Below are positions 30,641 to 38,531 of a stretch of 64,000 nt of DNA, piece by piece. Origin of the DNA: Craterilacuibacter sp. RT1T (GTDB taxonomy: Bacteria; Pseudomonadota; Gammaproteobacteria; Burkholderiales; Chromobacteriaceae); contig NZ_JAMFLI010000005.1 in assembly GCF_023502145.1 (NCBI RefSeq), forward strand, positions 124,001 through 188,000, in the 5' to 3' direction. Numbering within the stretch: the stretch's first letter is position 1; every line of letters begins with the position of its first letter. The notes under the pieces are model-generated. The model was given only the letters and a program-made list of their open reading frames with translations. It did no database searches and was not told the DNA's origin. A program made the position numbers and the translations under genes.

Positions 30641-31707
30641 CAGCCTTGCTCCTTCGCGCGTACCTTCTCGCCAGCCTGTAGCTGCGGCGCGCCGGGCAAG
30701 ACCACCAGATCCCCGGCTTGCAGGCCGCTTTTCACCTCGGCCATGCCATCGGCCACCATGCCGGTCACCACCGCGGCCTGCTCAGCCTTGCCATCGGCCA
30801 CACGCCACACCCAAGACTTGCCGGCGCGCTCGCTCACGGCGGCCGCCGGGATGGTTAACGCACTTGCCCGTTCTCCGACCACGATCTCGGCCGACACGGT
30901 CATATTGTGTGTCAGAAAAGGCGGCAGGCTGACCGGCTGCAAAATCGCTTCCAGCGTGCCGCGCTCCAGATCCACCTGCGGCGCAATGCGCGAAAGATGC
31001 GCATCAAACGGCGCATCCGGATAAGCATCGGCCGCCACGCGCGCGCGCTGCCCGGGTTTCAGGCTGGCCAGATAACGCTCATCCACATCCAGCCGGATCT
31101 CGGTCTTGCCGGCGGCGGCAAAACTCAGCACCGGCTTGCCGGCACTGACCACATCACCCACCTCGACTTCACGTGCGATCAGCCGCCCGGCGGCCGGAGC
31201 ACGTATCAGCAATTGCGCAATCCGGGCTTCAGACGCGGCCAGTTGCCCTTGCGCGACCGTCAGGCGCGCACGCGCCAGCCTGACCTTTTTGTCTTCGGCG
31301 TCCAGCGCCGCGCGGCTGATAAAGCCCTGTGCCAGCAGGCTTTGCTGACGGCCAAACTGGCGTACGGCTTCGGCCAGCGTGGCATCGGCCTCCCTGACAT
31401 TACCCTGCGCCTGCGCCAGTTGCGCCTGCGCCTCGTCCGACTCCAGCACCAGCAACACACTGCCCGCCGCCACCGCCGCACCCTCGGCGACCGGCGTAGC
31501 CTGCACGCGTGCGGTCAGGGTGGCACCCAGCCGGCTTTCCTCGGCACTGCTGACATGGCCGGTGGTGACGATGGTTTGCGTCAGCGGATGGGGTTCAAGC
31601 CTGAGTACGGCAACTTCAGGCCCATACAGCAGACGCGGCAGCCACCACCAGGCCACCCCGAGGGCGATCAGCACGACAACAAACAAAAAACGGAAGCGTG
31701 GCAACAT
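30640..31707 (-). CDS. membrane fusion protein (HlyD/MacA family)
   Basis: A 355-residue periplasmic adaptor anchored by one N-terminal helix (FLFVVVLIALGVAWWWLP). It has the split lipoyl/barrel-sandwich domain (TGHVSSAEESRLGATL and APAAGRLIAREVEVGDVV), an alpha-helical hairpin between them and a beta-barrel domain after it. It is the first gene of the three-gene export operon and would link the FtsX permease to an outer-membrane channel not encoded here. The ATG at 31707 was chosen because the helix then sits at the N-terminus; the frame is open a further 119 codons with nothing family-like. Confidence 0.88.
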   Translation of the reverse strand: MLPRFRFLFVVVLIALGVAWWWLPRLLYGPEVAVLRLEPHPLTQTIVTTGHVSSAEESRLGATLTARVQATPVAEGAAVAAGSVLLVLESDEAQAQLAQAQGNVREADATLAEAVRQFGRQQSLLAQGFISRAALDAEDKKVRLARARLTVAQGQLAASEARIAQLLIRAPAAGRLIAREVEVGDVVSAGKPVLSFAAAGKTEIRLDVDERYLASLKPGQRARVAADAYPDAPFDAHLSRIAPQVDLERGTLEAILQPVSLPPFLTHNMTVSAEIVVGERASALTIPAAAVSERAGKSWVWRVADGKAEQAAVVTGMVADGMAEVKSGLQAGDLVVLPGAPQLQAGEKVRAKEQG

Positions 31708-31770
31708 GGCGATCCATATGCGCTTAGAATGATGACTTCTTTTTACCACAGAGCACGGATCCACACTGCC

Positions 31771-32112
31771 ATGAGTCGCGCGACCTTTACCGAGAATCTT
31801 GCCTCTTTGCCCGAAGTGAGCCATCTGGCCGGGTTGAACTTGCTGGATAGCACAGGCCATACCGTTGCCACCTTGCTCAACCAACCGGGCACTGCCGGCT
31901 CGGTACGGGTCTACGCGGCACTGGCCGCACGCTTTGGCGTACTGAATAGCGAAGCGGCACAAGCCGGTATTGCGCTCTATGCCGAACACGGCACCGATGC
32001 TGCAGCCAACCCCGGCAAACACCCGAATATCGACCGCCTGTTTGCCGTAGTGCAAGGCAAACAAGGCCCGCTGGATGTGATGCTGCTGCCAATCACACCC
32101 ACCGCCCCATAA
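31771..32112 (+). CDS. small conserved protein, probable DUF2322 family
   Basis: A 113-residue cytoplasmic protein without membrane segments. The C-terminal NPGKHPNIDRLFAVV and the YAEHGTDA segment resemble the DUF2322 family, which is common in betaproteobacteria and has no known function; this assignment is from memory of the family, not from a search. The frame extends far upstream but the upstream part is antisense to the fusion-protein gene, so the ATG at 31771 is taken. It is divergent from the export operon and followed by a terminator. Confidence 0.7.
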   Translation: MSRATFTENLASLPEVSHLAGLNLLDSTGHTVATLLNQPGTAGSVRVYAALAARFGVLNSEAAQAGIALYAEHGTDAAANPGKHPNIDRLFAVVQGKQGPLDVMLLPITPTAP

Positions 32113-32117
32113 GCAAA

Positions 32118-32148
32118 AAGCCGCCCACCGTTCAAAGGTGGGCGGCTT
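32118..32148 (+). terminator. hairpin terminator after the DUF2322-like gene
   Basis: AAGCCGCCCACC pairs perfectly with GGTGGGCGGCTT around a 7-nt loop, six bases after the stop codon. Confidence 0.8.
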
Positions 32149-32155
32149 GAGCCTG

Positions 32156-32176
32156 AAGCCGCAAGCGATGCGGCTT
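32156..32176 (-). terminator. hairpin past the dcuC stop codon
   Basis: AAGCCGCA pairs with TGCGGCTT around a 5-nt loop, just beyond the dcuC stop codon on the minus strand. The T tract is weak. Confidence 0.55.
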
Positions 32177-32182
32177 GTTCAC

Positions 32183-33559
32183 TTACATAAAGAAGGCGTA
32201 GTTCAGCGACAGCGCGGTCAGCAGCGCCCCGCCCATCGGCACACTGGTACGCTTGATGATTTCAAATGGCGAAATCTTGGCAATGCCGGCACAGGCAATC
32301 ACCACCGCCGCAATCGGCGACACCGAACGGCCGATACTGGAGGCCAGCTGCATAGGCAGCAACATGGTCACCGCAGGCACGCCGAACTTGGTCGCCACTT
32401 CCGGCGCCAGCGTAGCGAAGCTGAGGAAGGAAGCGTTACCCGAGCCCATCACCACAGCGGCACCCATAATCAGCGCCACCAGCACCAGCGTCATAAATCC
32501 GCTACCCAGACCGGCGCCATCCGCCGAGTGCAACAGGGCGGAAATCGCGCCAATGGCCTTGAGCGATTCGGCAAACAGCTCGGCGCAGACAATCAGCGCC
32601 ACCACCGGGCCGAACACTTTGCCCATGCCATCCAGGAAGCTGGACAAGCCGGCAAACGATGTGCGGATGGAGCGGGTACGCACCAGTTCACACGCCATAC
32701 CGATAAACACGGTCAGCAGCATGCTGACTTCCACGCTGACCTTGATGTCGTTAATCACCAGCTTGGAGAAGATCATCATCAGCGCAAACGGAATCACCGG
32801 CAACAGCGCATACCAGGAAGGGGCCTGAATGGCATCGCTACCCTGCTCGTCCAGTTCTGCATGTTCACCACGGTGCTCCTGCGGATCGTAACCGGCTTTG
32901 CGGTCGCAATGGCGCTGCCAGAAGAAGTGCAGCAGCGTGGTCACGATCAGCATCGGCACAATCAGCCAGATCTGGTAGTCGACAAAGTAGGTGGTCGGAT
33001 CCAGCAGGGACTGGCCGGCAGCGAAGATCGCATTGGCCTGGGTGGGCCCGATCTCGAATGCCTGCGTGGTCACGATCACGCCACAGGCCGAAGCCGGGCT
33101 GATACCCAGATTGCGCATAATCGGATACATGGTCACCATCAGCAGCAAGCCCAGACCGGTGGCCGAACTGACGAATAGCGACACGAATACGCCGACCAGA
33201 TAGCAGATGACCAGCATCAGATAGCTGGACTTGATATTCGCCACCGGCTTGACCGCGACCTTCACCAGCGCCTGCGAAGCACCGATATGCGACATATAAG
33301 TCGCAAAACCGGCGACCGCCATAATGGTCAGGCCCAGACCGGCCGCACGCTTGGAGAAGATGCCGTTAAAGACCTCGAACAGGTCAAACAGGGCAAAACC
33401 GGTGCTTTTATCCGCGGCCAGGATGGGGTGTATCCCCATCCAGTAAGCCACGGCAAAGATGGCCATACCGGCCAGCGCCAGCACTGCCTGCGGGTTGTAG
33501 TCCTTGATGATGGCGTAGATCACCAGACCCAGCACGAGGAGTACAAACAGTAATTCCAC
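32183..33559 (-). CDS. dcuC: C4-dicarboxylate transporter, DcuC family
   Basis: A 458-residue inner-membrane carrier with about 12 hydrophobic segments. DcuC exchanges or exports succinate and takes up fumarate, malate or aspartate, in E. coli mainly under anaerobic conditions. Diagnostic stretches are SHIGASQALVKVA, FVSSATGLGLLLMVTMYP and MQLASSIGRSVSPIAAVV. Translation starts at GTG (33559) with GGGAG at proper distance; no ATG fits near the first membrane helix. It is transcribed alone. The family assignment is firm, the exact substrate preference less so. Confidence 0.88.
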   Translation of the reverse strand: MELLFVLLVLGLVIYAIIKDYNPQAVLALAGMAIFAVAYWMGIHPILAADKSTGFALFDLFEVFNGIFSKRAAGLGLTIMAVAGFATYMSHIGASQALVKVAVKPVANIKSSYLMLVICYLVGVFVSLFVSSATGLGLLLMVTMYPIMRNLGISPASACGVIVTTQAFEIGPTQANAIFAAGQSLLDPTTYFVDYQIWLIVPMLIVTTLLHFFWQRHCDRKAGYDPQEHRGEHAELDEQGSDAIQAPSWYALLPVIPFALMMIFSKLVINDIKVSVEVSMLLTVFIGMACELVRTRSIRTSFAGLSSFLDGMGKVFGPVVALIVCAELFAESLKAIGAISALLHSADGAGLGSGFMTLVLVALIMGAAVVMGSGNASFLSFATLAPEVATKFGVPAVTMLLPMQLASSIGRSVSPIAAVVIACAGIAKISPFEIIKRTSVPMGGALLTALSLNYAFFM

Positions 33560-33660
33560 CAGTGGCTCCCTAAATAATCAGAATTTAATAAAATACTGAT
33601 TATAAAGGTTTGCGGCCAATCAATACAGGCTTAAGCCGCAGCCGCGCCTCTGGCCTCGCC

Positions 33661-34182
33661 TCACGCCACCTTGGGTTGCGCCAGCGCATAGACGCGCAAG
33701 GGCGGCTCGCCTTCATACAGCGCCGCATAATGGGTAAAACTCAGACCCAGTTTTTCCAGCAGGGCTTTTGATGCGAGGTTGGCATCATCGGTGATGCCCA
33801 GCACGCGCGGCAAGCCCAGCACCTCGAAAGCATGGTCGCGACAGGCGCGCGCGGCTTCATAACCATAACCTTGCCCGGCATAAGCCGGCAGCAGGGCAAA
33901 ACCGATATCCGGTGCCGGCAACACATCGCGCCGGACCAGACCGCAAATGCCGATTGCCGTATCGTCCTTTTTCAAAGCTACGCGCCATAGGCCATAGCCA
34001 TGCAAGGCATAGCTCGCCGCCGGCCCTTCGGCCAGATAGCGCAAGGCGTCGTCTACGCTACGCACTTTTTTGTCCCCGATATGCTGCAAAAAAGTCGGGC
34101 TATTCAATAATTCGACCAAAAAGCCGGCATCGCTCGCGCCAAGCTCGGTCAGTCGCAAATGGGGGGTTTCCAGCAGGAACAT
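33661..34182 (-). CDS. GNAT-family acetyltransferase (RimJ/RimL-like)
   Basis: A 173-residue N-acetyltransferase: TPHLRLTELGASDAGFLVELLNSP is the RimJ/RimL-type N-terminus (quoted in part as LRLTELGASD), IGICGLVRRD and DIGFALLPAYAGQGYGYEAAR form the acetyl-CoA-binding core with a QGxGxE loop, and SKALLEKLGL is the final helix. Such enzymes acetylate ribosomal-protein N-termini or small amines; the substrate here is unknown. The ATG at 34182 is used; an upstream TTG extends the frame ten codons. Confidence 0.85.
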   Translation of the reverse strand: MFLLETPHLRLTELGASDAGFLVELLNSPTFLQHIGDKKVRSVDDALRYLAEGPAASYALHGYGLWRVALKKDDTAIGICGLVRRDVLPAPDIGFALLPAYAGQGYGYEAARACRDHAFEVLGLPRVLGITDDANLASKALLEKLGLSFTHYAALYEGEPPLRVYALAQPKVA

Positions 34183-34254
34183 GGCTTTACTCTCAAAATG
34201 GAAAAGCACCAATGCAAACGCCGCCCGAAGGCGGCGCGAGCAAGGGCAACAAGC

Positions 34255-35778
34255 TTATTTGTAACGCGGTGGCAGCAACAGTGCCGGCACTTCGCGCTTG
34301 GCGTGCGGCTTGCGGTCGTTGCGTCCGGCAATACGCGGCGAATCCGGCTGGCCGGCGTAGTCGGCCTCGTCAAACACCTCCTGACGCGGCGGATGAACCA
34401 GACGCACCAGCTTGCGCGCGGTGAACTCGGTACGGTCGCTGCTGCGGTCGTTGCGGTCCGCGCGTTCGTGACGCTCGCTGCGGCGCACCACTTCCTTGCG
34501 CTCGGGACGCTGGCCGGCACGGGCTTCGGCCGGACGGCTTTCCTGCGGCTTGCGTTCCAGCGGACGACGCTCGGGCGCACGCGGCGCATCGGTATGATGG
34601 GCCGCTGGCTTGGCCAGGGTTTGCGCCTGCAGCCACGAAGGCTGGAAGCCCTCCACCGTCTTGGGGGTAAACTTCTGCCGCGTCAGCTTCTCGATGCCTT
34701 CAAGCTGGCGCTCTTCGCCCTGCGCCATAAAGGTGATGGCGACACCGCTGGCGCCGGCACGGCCGGTACGGCCGATACGGTGTACATAATCCTCCGGCGC
34801 ATTCGGCATCTCGTAGTTGACCACATAAGGCAACTCGTTGATGTCCAGACCGCGTGCCGCCACATCCGTCGCCACCAGTACCTTGACTTCGCCGGCCTTG
34901 AACTGGTTCAGCGTTTCCTGGCGTGCGCTTTGCGCCTTGTCGCCATGAATGGCTTCGGCGGCATGACCGTCACGCTTCAAATCACGCGCCAGCTGATCGG
35001 CCGAAATCTTGGTACGGCAGAACACGATAGCCTGCCCCATCTGGCGCTCGCGAATCAGATAGGACAGCAGATGGCGCTTGCGGTAGCTGTCGACCTGATA
35101 CACCAGCTGCTCGACGTCTTCATTGGTCGAGTTCTGGCGCGCCACCTCAATGGTCTGCGGGCTCTTCATAAAGTCGGCAGCCAGGCGCTTGATCTCGGGC
35201 GAGAAGGTGGCCGAGAACAACATGGTCTGGCGCTCTTTGGGCAATAGCGCGAGGATCTTGCGGATATCCTGGATAAAGCCCATGTCCAGCATGCGGTCGG
35301 CTTCGTCCAGCACCAGCACGTCGACGCGGTTCAGCATCACCGTTTTCTGGCCGACATGGTCCAGCAGGCGACCCGGCGTCGCGATCAGGATTTCCACGCC
35401 ACGACGCAACTCGGCGACTTGCGGGTCCATATTGATGCCGCCGTAAACCGTCGTGGTACGCAGCGGCAGATACTTGGTATACAGGCGCGCATTCTCGCCC
35501 ACTTGGTCGGCCAACTCGCGTGTCGGCGTCAGAATCAGCGCGCGCACCGGGTGCATGGCTGGCGACGCACTGGAGCTGGCGAATTTTTTCAGGCGCTCCA
35601 GCAAGGGCAACACAAAAGCGGCAGTCTTGCCGGTACCGGTCTGGGCGGCAGCCATCAGGTCACATCCGCTCATTACCAGCGGAATGGCCTTGGCCTGAAT
35701 CGGCGTGGGCTCGGTATAGCCCAGCTCGTCGATGGCCCTCTGGATTTCCGGCGAGAGGCCAAGCTCGGCAAATGTCAT
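34255..35778 (-). CDS. rhlE: DEAD-box ATP-dependent RNA helicase
   Basis: A 507-residue RhlE-type helicase for remodelling RNA duplexes, in other bacteria linked to ribosome assembly and mRNA decay. Motifs in order: TPIQAKAIP (Q motif), AAQTGTGKTAAFVLP (I), PTRELADQ (Ia), DEADRMLDMGF (II), SATF (III), VATDVAARGLD (V) and HRIGRTGRAG (VI). After about residue 375 comes a basic, low-complexity tail rich in Arg, Glu and Pro, typical of RNA-binding extensions, ending VPALLLPPRYK. The ATG at 35778 follows GGAGCTGA; the frame extends ten codons upstream. Confidence 0.92.
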   Translation of the reverse strand: MTFAELGLSPEIQRAIDELGYTEPTPIQAKAIPLVMSGCDLMAAAQTGTGKTAAFVLPLLERLKKFASSSASPAMHPVRALILTPTRELADQVGENARLYTKYLPLRTTTVYGGINMDPQVAELRRGVEILIATPGRLLDHVGQKTVMLNRVDVLVLDEADRMLDMGFIQDIRKILALLPKERQTMLFSATFSPEIKRLAADFMKSPQTIEVARQNSTNEDVEQLVYQVDSYRKRHLLSYLIRERQMGQAIVFCRTKISADQLARDLKRDGHAAEAIHGDKAQSARQETLNQFKAGEVKVLVATDVAARGLDINELPYVVNYEMPNAPEDYVHRIGRTGRAGASGVAITFMAQGEERQLEGIEKLTRQKFTPKTVEGFQPSWLQAQTLAKPAAHHTDAPRAPERRPLERKPQESRPAEARAGQRPERKEVVRRSERHERADRNDRSSDRTEFTARKLVRLVHPPRQEVFDEADYAGQPDSPRIAGRNDRKPHAKREVPALLLPPRYK

Positions 35779-35887
35779 GTTCAGCTCCGGCAGCCCCGCC
35801 CATGGCAAGGCCGCAATGAATAATCAGAAAACAGCAACGCCGCTCCCTATGGGGCGGCGTCAGTCAGCGGGACATCCCGCTTTCGCG

Positions 35888-36808
35888 TCAGGCAAACAAG
35901 CCGGCAATAGTCAGCAGCAGCAACAAGGCCAGCCACAGCAATACGGCACGCCAGATCAAGCCCACCGCGCTTTTCAGATACTGCGGATCGGCTTCGTCTC
36001 CGGTGCCCAATTCCGGGCGGATCTTCAGCAAATAGTCCTGTCTGAGCGGATCGCCCAGACGCACACCGATGGCACCGGCGGCAGAAGCAAGCAAAATGCC
36101 TGCCGTATAGTTGCCCCAGGTGCGAGCTTGCGAGCGCCAGCAGTAAATCGCATCTTCGAAATTGCCCATCACGGCAAAGCTGGCCGCCGCCAGACGCGCC
36201 GGCAGCCAGTCCAGCCACAGGCCAAAACGGGCGGCAAAACGGCCGAACGGATCTTCATCGAAATTGCGCTCGCCCCACTTCTGGGTCAGCATCGCCGAGA
36301 GCCGGTACAGCAAGGCACCGCTAGGGCCCGGCAACAGCACAAACCAGAACATGGTGCCGAACACATGGCGGTAACTGTCGAGTACGCCCTGCTCTATCGC
36401 CAGGCGCGACACCTCATTCACCGACATATCCGAGGTCGGCTGACCTATCCAGCCGGACAAAGCCAGCCGGGCATCGTGGTCGCGCCCTTCGGACAAGGCC
36501 AGCGAAATCTCGGAAAACGCACTGGAAAAATGGCGAAAGCCCATGGTCAGATACAGCACCAGCACATTCCACGCCAGCGCCAGCGCCGGGTTCAGCGCAT
36601 ACAGGCCATAGTAGATCGCCAGCGACAACAGCACCGGCGGCAAAATCGCCACCAGCCAGGCAACGACGCCATGGCGTTCGGAGCCGGCATTGAAATTGCG
36701 CTCGAGGTGGTTGGCATAGCGGATAAACAGCAGCCACACCCTGTTTCGGTTACCCAAGGGCCGGATCTGCTCCAGAGCCAGCGCAGCAATCAAGGAAAGC
36801 AGAATCAT
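35888..36808 (-). CDS. CobD/CbiB-family (AmpE-like) membrane protein
   Basis: A 306-residue membrane protein with hydrophobic segments at both ends (MILLSLIAALALEQI, VLLWLALLLLLTIAGLF) and two or three between. The start ALALEQIRPL and the WLDWLPARLAAASFAVMGNFE segment match the CobD/CbiB superfamily, which also includes AmpE. No cobalamin genes are nearby, so the cobalamin adenosyl-cobinamide role of CobD is unlikely to be its job here, and betaproteobacterial homologues are generally uncharacterised. Confidence 0.78.
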   Translation of the reverse strand: MILLSLIAALALEQIRPLGNRNRVWLLFIRYANHLERNFNAGSERHGVVAWLVAILPPVLLSLAIYYGLYALNPALALAWNVLVLYLTMGFRHFSSAFSEISLALSEGRDHDARLALSGWIGQPTSDMSVNEVSRLAIEQGVLDSYRHVFGTMFWFVLLPGPSGALLYRLSAMLTQKWGERNFDEDPFGRFAARFGLWLDWLPARLAAASFAVMGNFEDAIYCWRSQARTWGNYTAGILLASAAGAIGVRLGDPLRQDYLLKIRPELGTGDEADPQYLKSAVGLIWRAVLLWLALLLLLTIAGLFA

Positions 36809-36890
36809 GAGTTCAAGGCGAGTGGTTGAGGGTTCTAGACGCGACTAGAAGATACCACAAAGCGGCAGCGCCGTGGCATGCGAGGCAGAT

Positions 36891-37355
36891 TCAGGCCGAA
36901 CCCAAAGAGCGCGAGCCGGACAAGGTGGCAGGCACCATGCCTTTGCGGCCATAGCCTTCGGCCTGACGCACCGCGCTGGACAAGGTATCCAGCAGCGCCT
37001 CGGCCATCAGGCCGCGTTCGCCAGCCAGTGTGGCATTCATGTCGTTGTAGACGCGGGCACGGGCAAGTTCGCCCTCCAGCGCAAGCCAGGCCGAGCGGGC
37101 AGACTCATCGTGCGCGAGCCAGCCATTGAGTGCCTCGGGTGTATCCAGAGCGGCAGCGCGCTGCATGGATAAACGCGGTGCGGCCAAGGCTGCCAGTTCG
37201 CTCAGCGACGCTTCTTTTTGCATCGCCAGCCGCTGCAAGGCATGGCCATCCAGCGCCAGCAAGGCGCGCTGTTCTTCGGCCAGCAAGGCCGACAACTGCT
37301 GCATCAGCGATAGTTCGGCCTGACAACTGGCAACAAATTCGGGGCTATTCATCAT
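36891..37355 (-). CDS. flgN: flagellar FlgN-type export chaperone
   Basis: A 154-residue helical protein, the likely chaperone of hook-filament junction proteins FlgK and FlgL. It is mostly helix-forming and rich in Leu/Ala/Gln (QAELSLMQQLSALLAEEQRALL), typical of FlgN, whose sequence is poorly conserved. Assignment leans on position right after flgM. Two ATG codons in tandem (37355 and 37352) can start it; a GTG at 37370 would overlap flgM by eight bases and is also possible. Confidence 0.78.
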   Translation of the reverse strand: MMNSPEFVASCQAELSLMQQLSALLAEEQRALLALDGHALQRLAMQKEASLSELAALAAPRLSMQRAAALDTPEALNGWLAHDESARSAWLALEGELARARVYNDMNATLAGERGLMAEALLDTLSSAVRQAEGYGRKGMVPATLSGSRSLGSA

Positions 37356-37362
37356 CGTTGGT

Positions 37363-37662
37363 TTAGGCACGGCCCAGCAATTCGCGCGCCGAGCTGATCA
37401 GACTGTCGGCAATCGCTTCGGGCTTGACCTGATACTGGCCGGAGGCAATCGCATGACGGATCGCATCCACCTTGGCCGCATCAAATGCCGGCTCGGATTG
37501 CGCGGCTTTTTCCGCAGCCTGCATACGGCTGGCCAGCGGATTGATGGCGACATTTTCGCCTGCGGCCTGAGTCTTGGCCTCAGGTGCCCCGGCATCGCGC
37601 TTAAGCGCGCGCGGCTGGCTCGCGTAAGCGGCCAGCGCCTTGCTTGAGGAGTCGATTTTCAT
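37363..37662 (-). CDS. flgM: anti-sigma-28 factor FlgM
   Basis: A 99-residue protein that holds the flagellar sigma factor FliA inactive until the hook-basal body is finished and FlgM is exported. The N-terminal half is low-complexity and probably disordered (MKIDSSSKALAAYAS). The C-terminal half, VDAIRHAIASGQYQVKPEAIAD with LISSARELL, is the conserved sigma-28-binding region (quoted pieces: IRHAIASGQYQV). It sits between flgA and flgN, as in many proteobacteria. Confidence 0.92.
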   Translation of the reverse strand: MKIDSSSKALAAYASQPRALKRDAGAPEAKTQAAGENVAINPLASRMQAAEKAAQSEPAFDAAKVDAIRHAIASGQYQVKPEAIADSLISSARELLGRA

Positions 37663-37729
37663 ACTGCATCCTTGCTACTACGGGCTATGGGTTCAATATC
37701 GGCAGCTTGCGCCATTTCTTGAAGCTTTT

Positions 37730-38407
37730 TTACTGCATTTCCACGCGTACACTGCCATCGGCTTCGGCGATGCCGCTCACCACCCGGCCACCAGGCATAC
37801 GCACCCTGACCGGCTCGCCGGCGGCGGCATTATTATTGGCCACACCTTCGGCCGAGACCCTGAGCCCGTCCTGGCTCACCATGGCACGCACCGTCTGGCG
37901 CATCCGCACCACAAAAGGCGCACGCAAGGCGGTCACCCGGATCACCGCCCCCGGCGGAATCTGGGTACGCGCCGCACGTCCGACAAGTTGGCGGCTATCG
38001 CTGACACCTTGTCGCGCCAATGCCGGGTTGGCCACCGCCGCCAGACGGATATCACCGATACCCACCGTTTGCCCGGCAGCAATCAGGCTGGCCGCCACAT
38101 ACACGCTGGCTACACCGCGCGCCTTTAGCGGCAGGGCAATGCTCCAGCCCAAGACCGGGCAGCGCACCGCCACCGATTCGGCCGGCACGCCGGCAGGCCA
38201 GGCAACGGCCAGATCGGGGCAGGCCGGCAGAAACAGGCGCGCATCCGGCGGCGAAACATCACGCACCGGGCCACGCCCGCTGGCGCTTTGCTGGTCGACA
38301 AAACGCTGCGCCTCAAGCTGCAGCCGCGCCAGATCCTGACCGCCATTAGCCCACGCCGGCGCTACACCCAGCAAAAAAAGAATTGTCGCAAAAATACGTC
38401 GAAACAT
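37730..38407 (-). CDS. flgA: flagellar P-ring assembly chaperone FlgA
   Basis: A 225-residue periplasmic protein with signal peptide MFRRIFATILFLLGVAPAWA. FlgA assists assembly of the FlgI P ring. The SAF domain begins at ARGVASVYVAASLIAAGQTV and continues through DIRLAAVANPA; the C-terminal domain has VRMRQTVRAMV and VRMPGGRVVSG. The ATG at 38407 gives a proper signal peptide; the frame runs 70 codons further upstream without one. It heads flgA-flgM-flgN; the flgB operon usually found divergent from flgA is absent, and an esterase gene takes that place. Confidence 0.9.
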   Translation of the reverse strand: MFRRIFATILFLLGVAPAWANGGQDLARLQLEAQRFVDQQSASGRGPVRDVSPPDARLFLPACPDLAVAWPAGVPAESVAVRCPVLGWSIALPLKARGVASVYVAASLIAAGQTVGIGDIRLAAVANPALARQGVSDSRQLVGRAARTQIPPGAVIRVTALRAPFVVRMRQTVRAMVSQDGLRVSAEGVANNNAAAGEPVRVRMPGGRVVSGIAEADGSVRVEMQ

Positions 38408-38531
38408 GGCGCCATTGTACCTGCAACAACCGATAAGCCGACAAACGTTTGACCTAATGCCTACGACTTTAGGATATTTGCTCAATGCAGAACATTTGAT
38501 CTGCATCAAAAAATAATAGAGGGGATCACAC

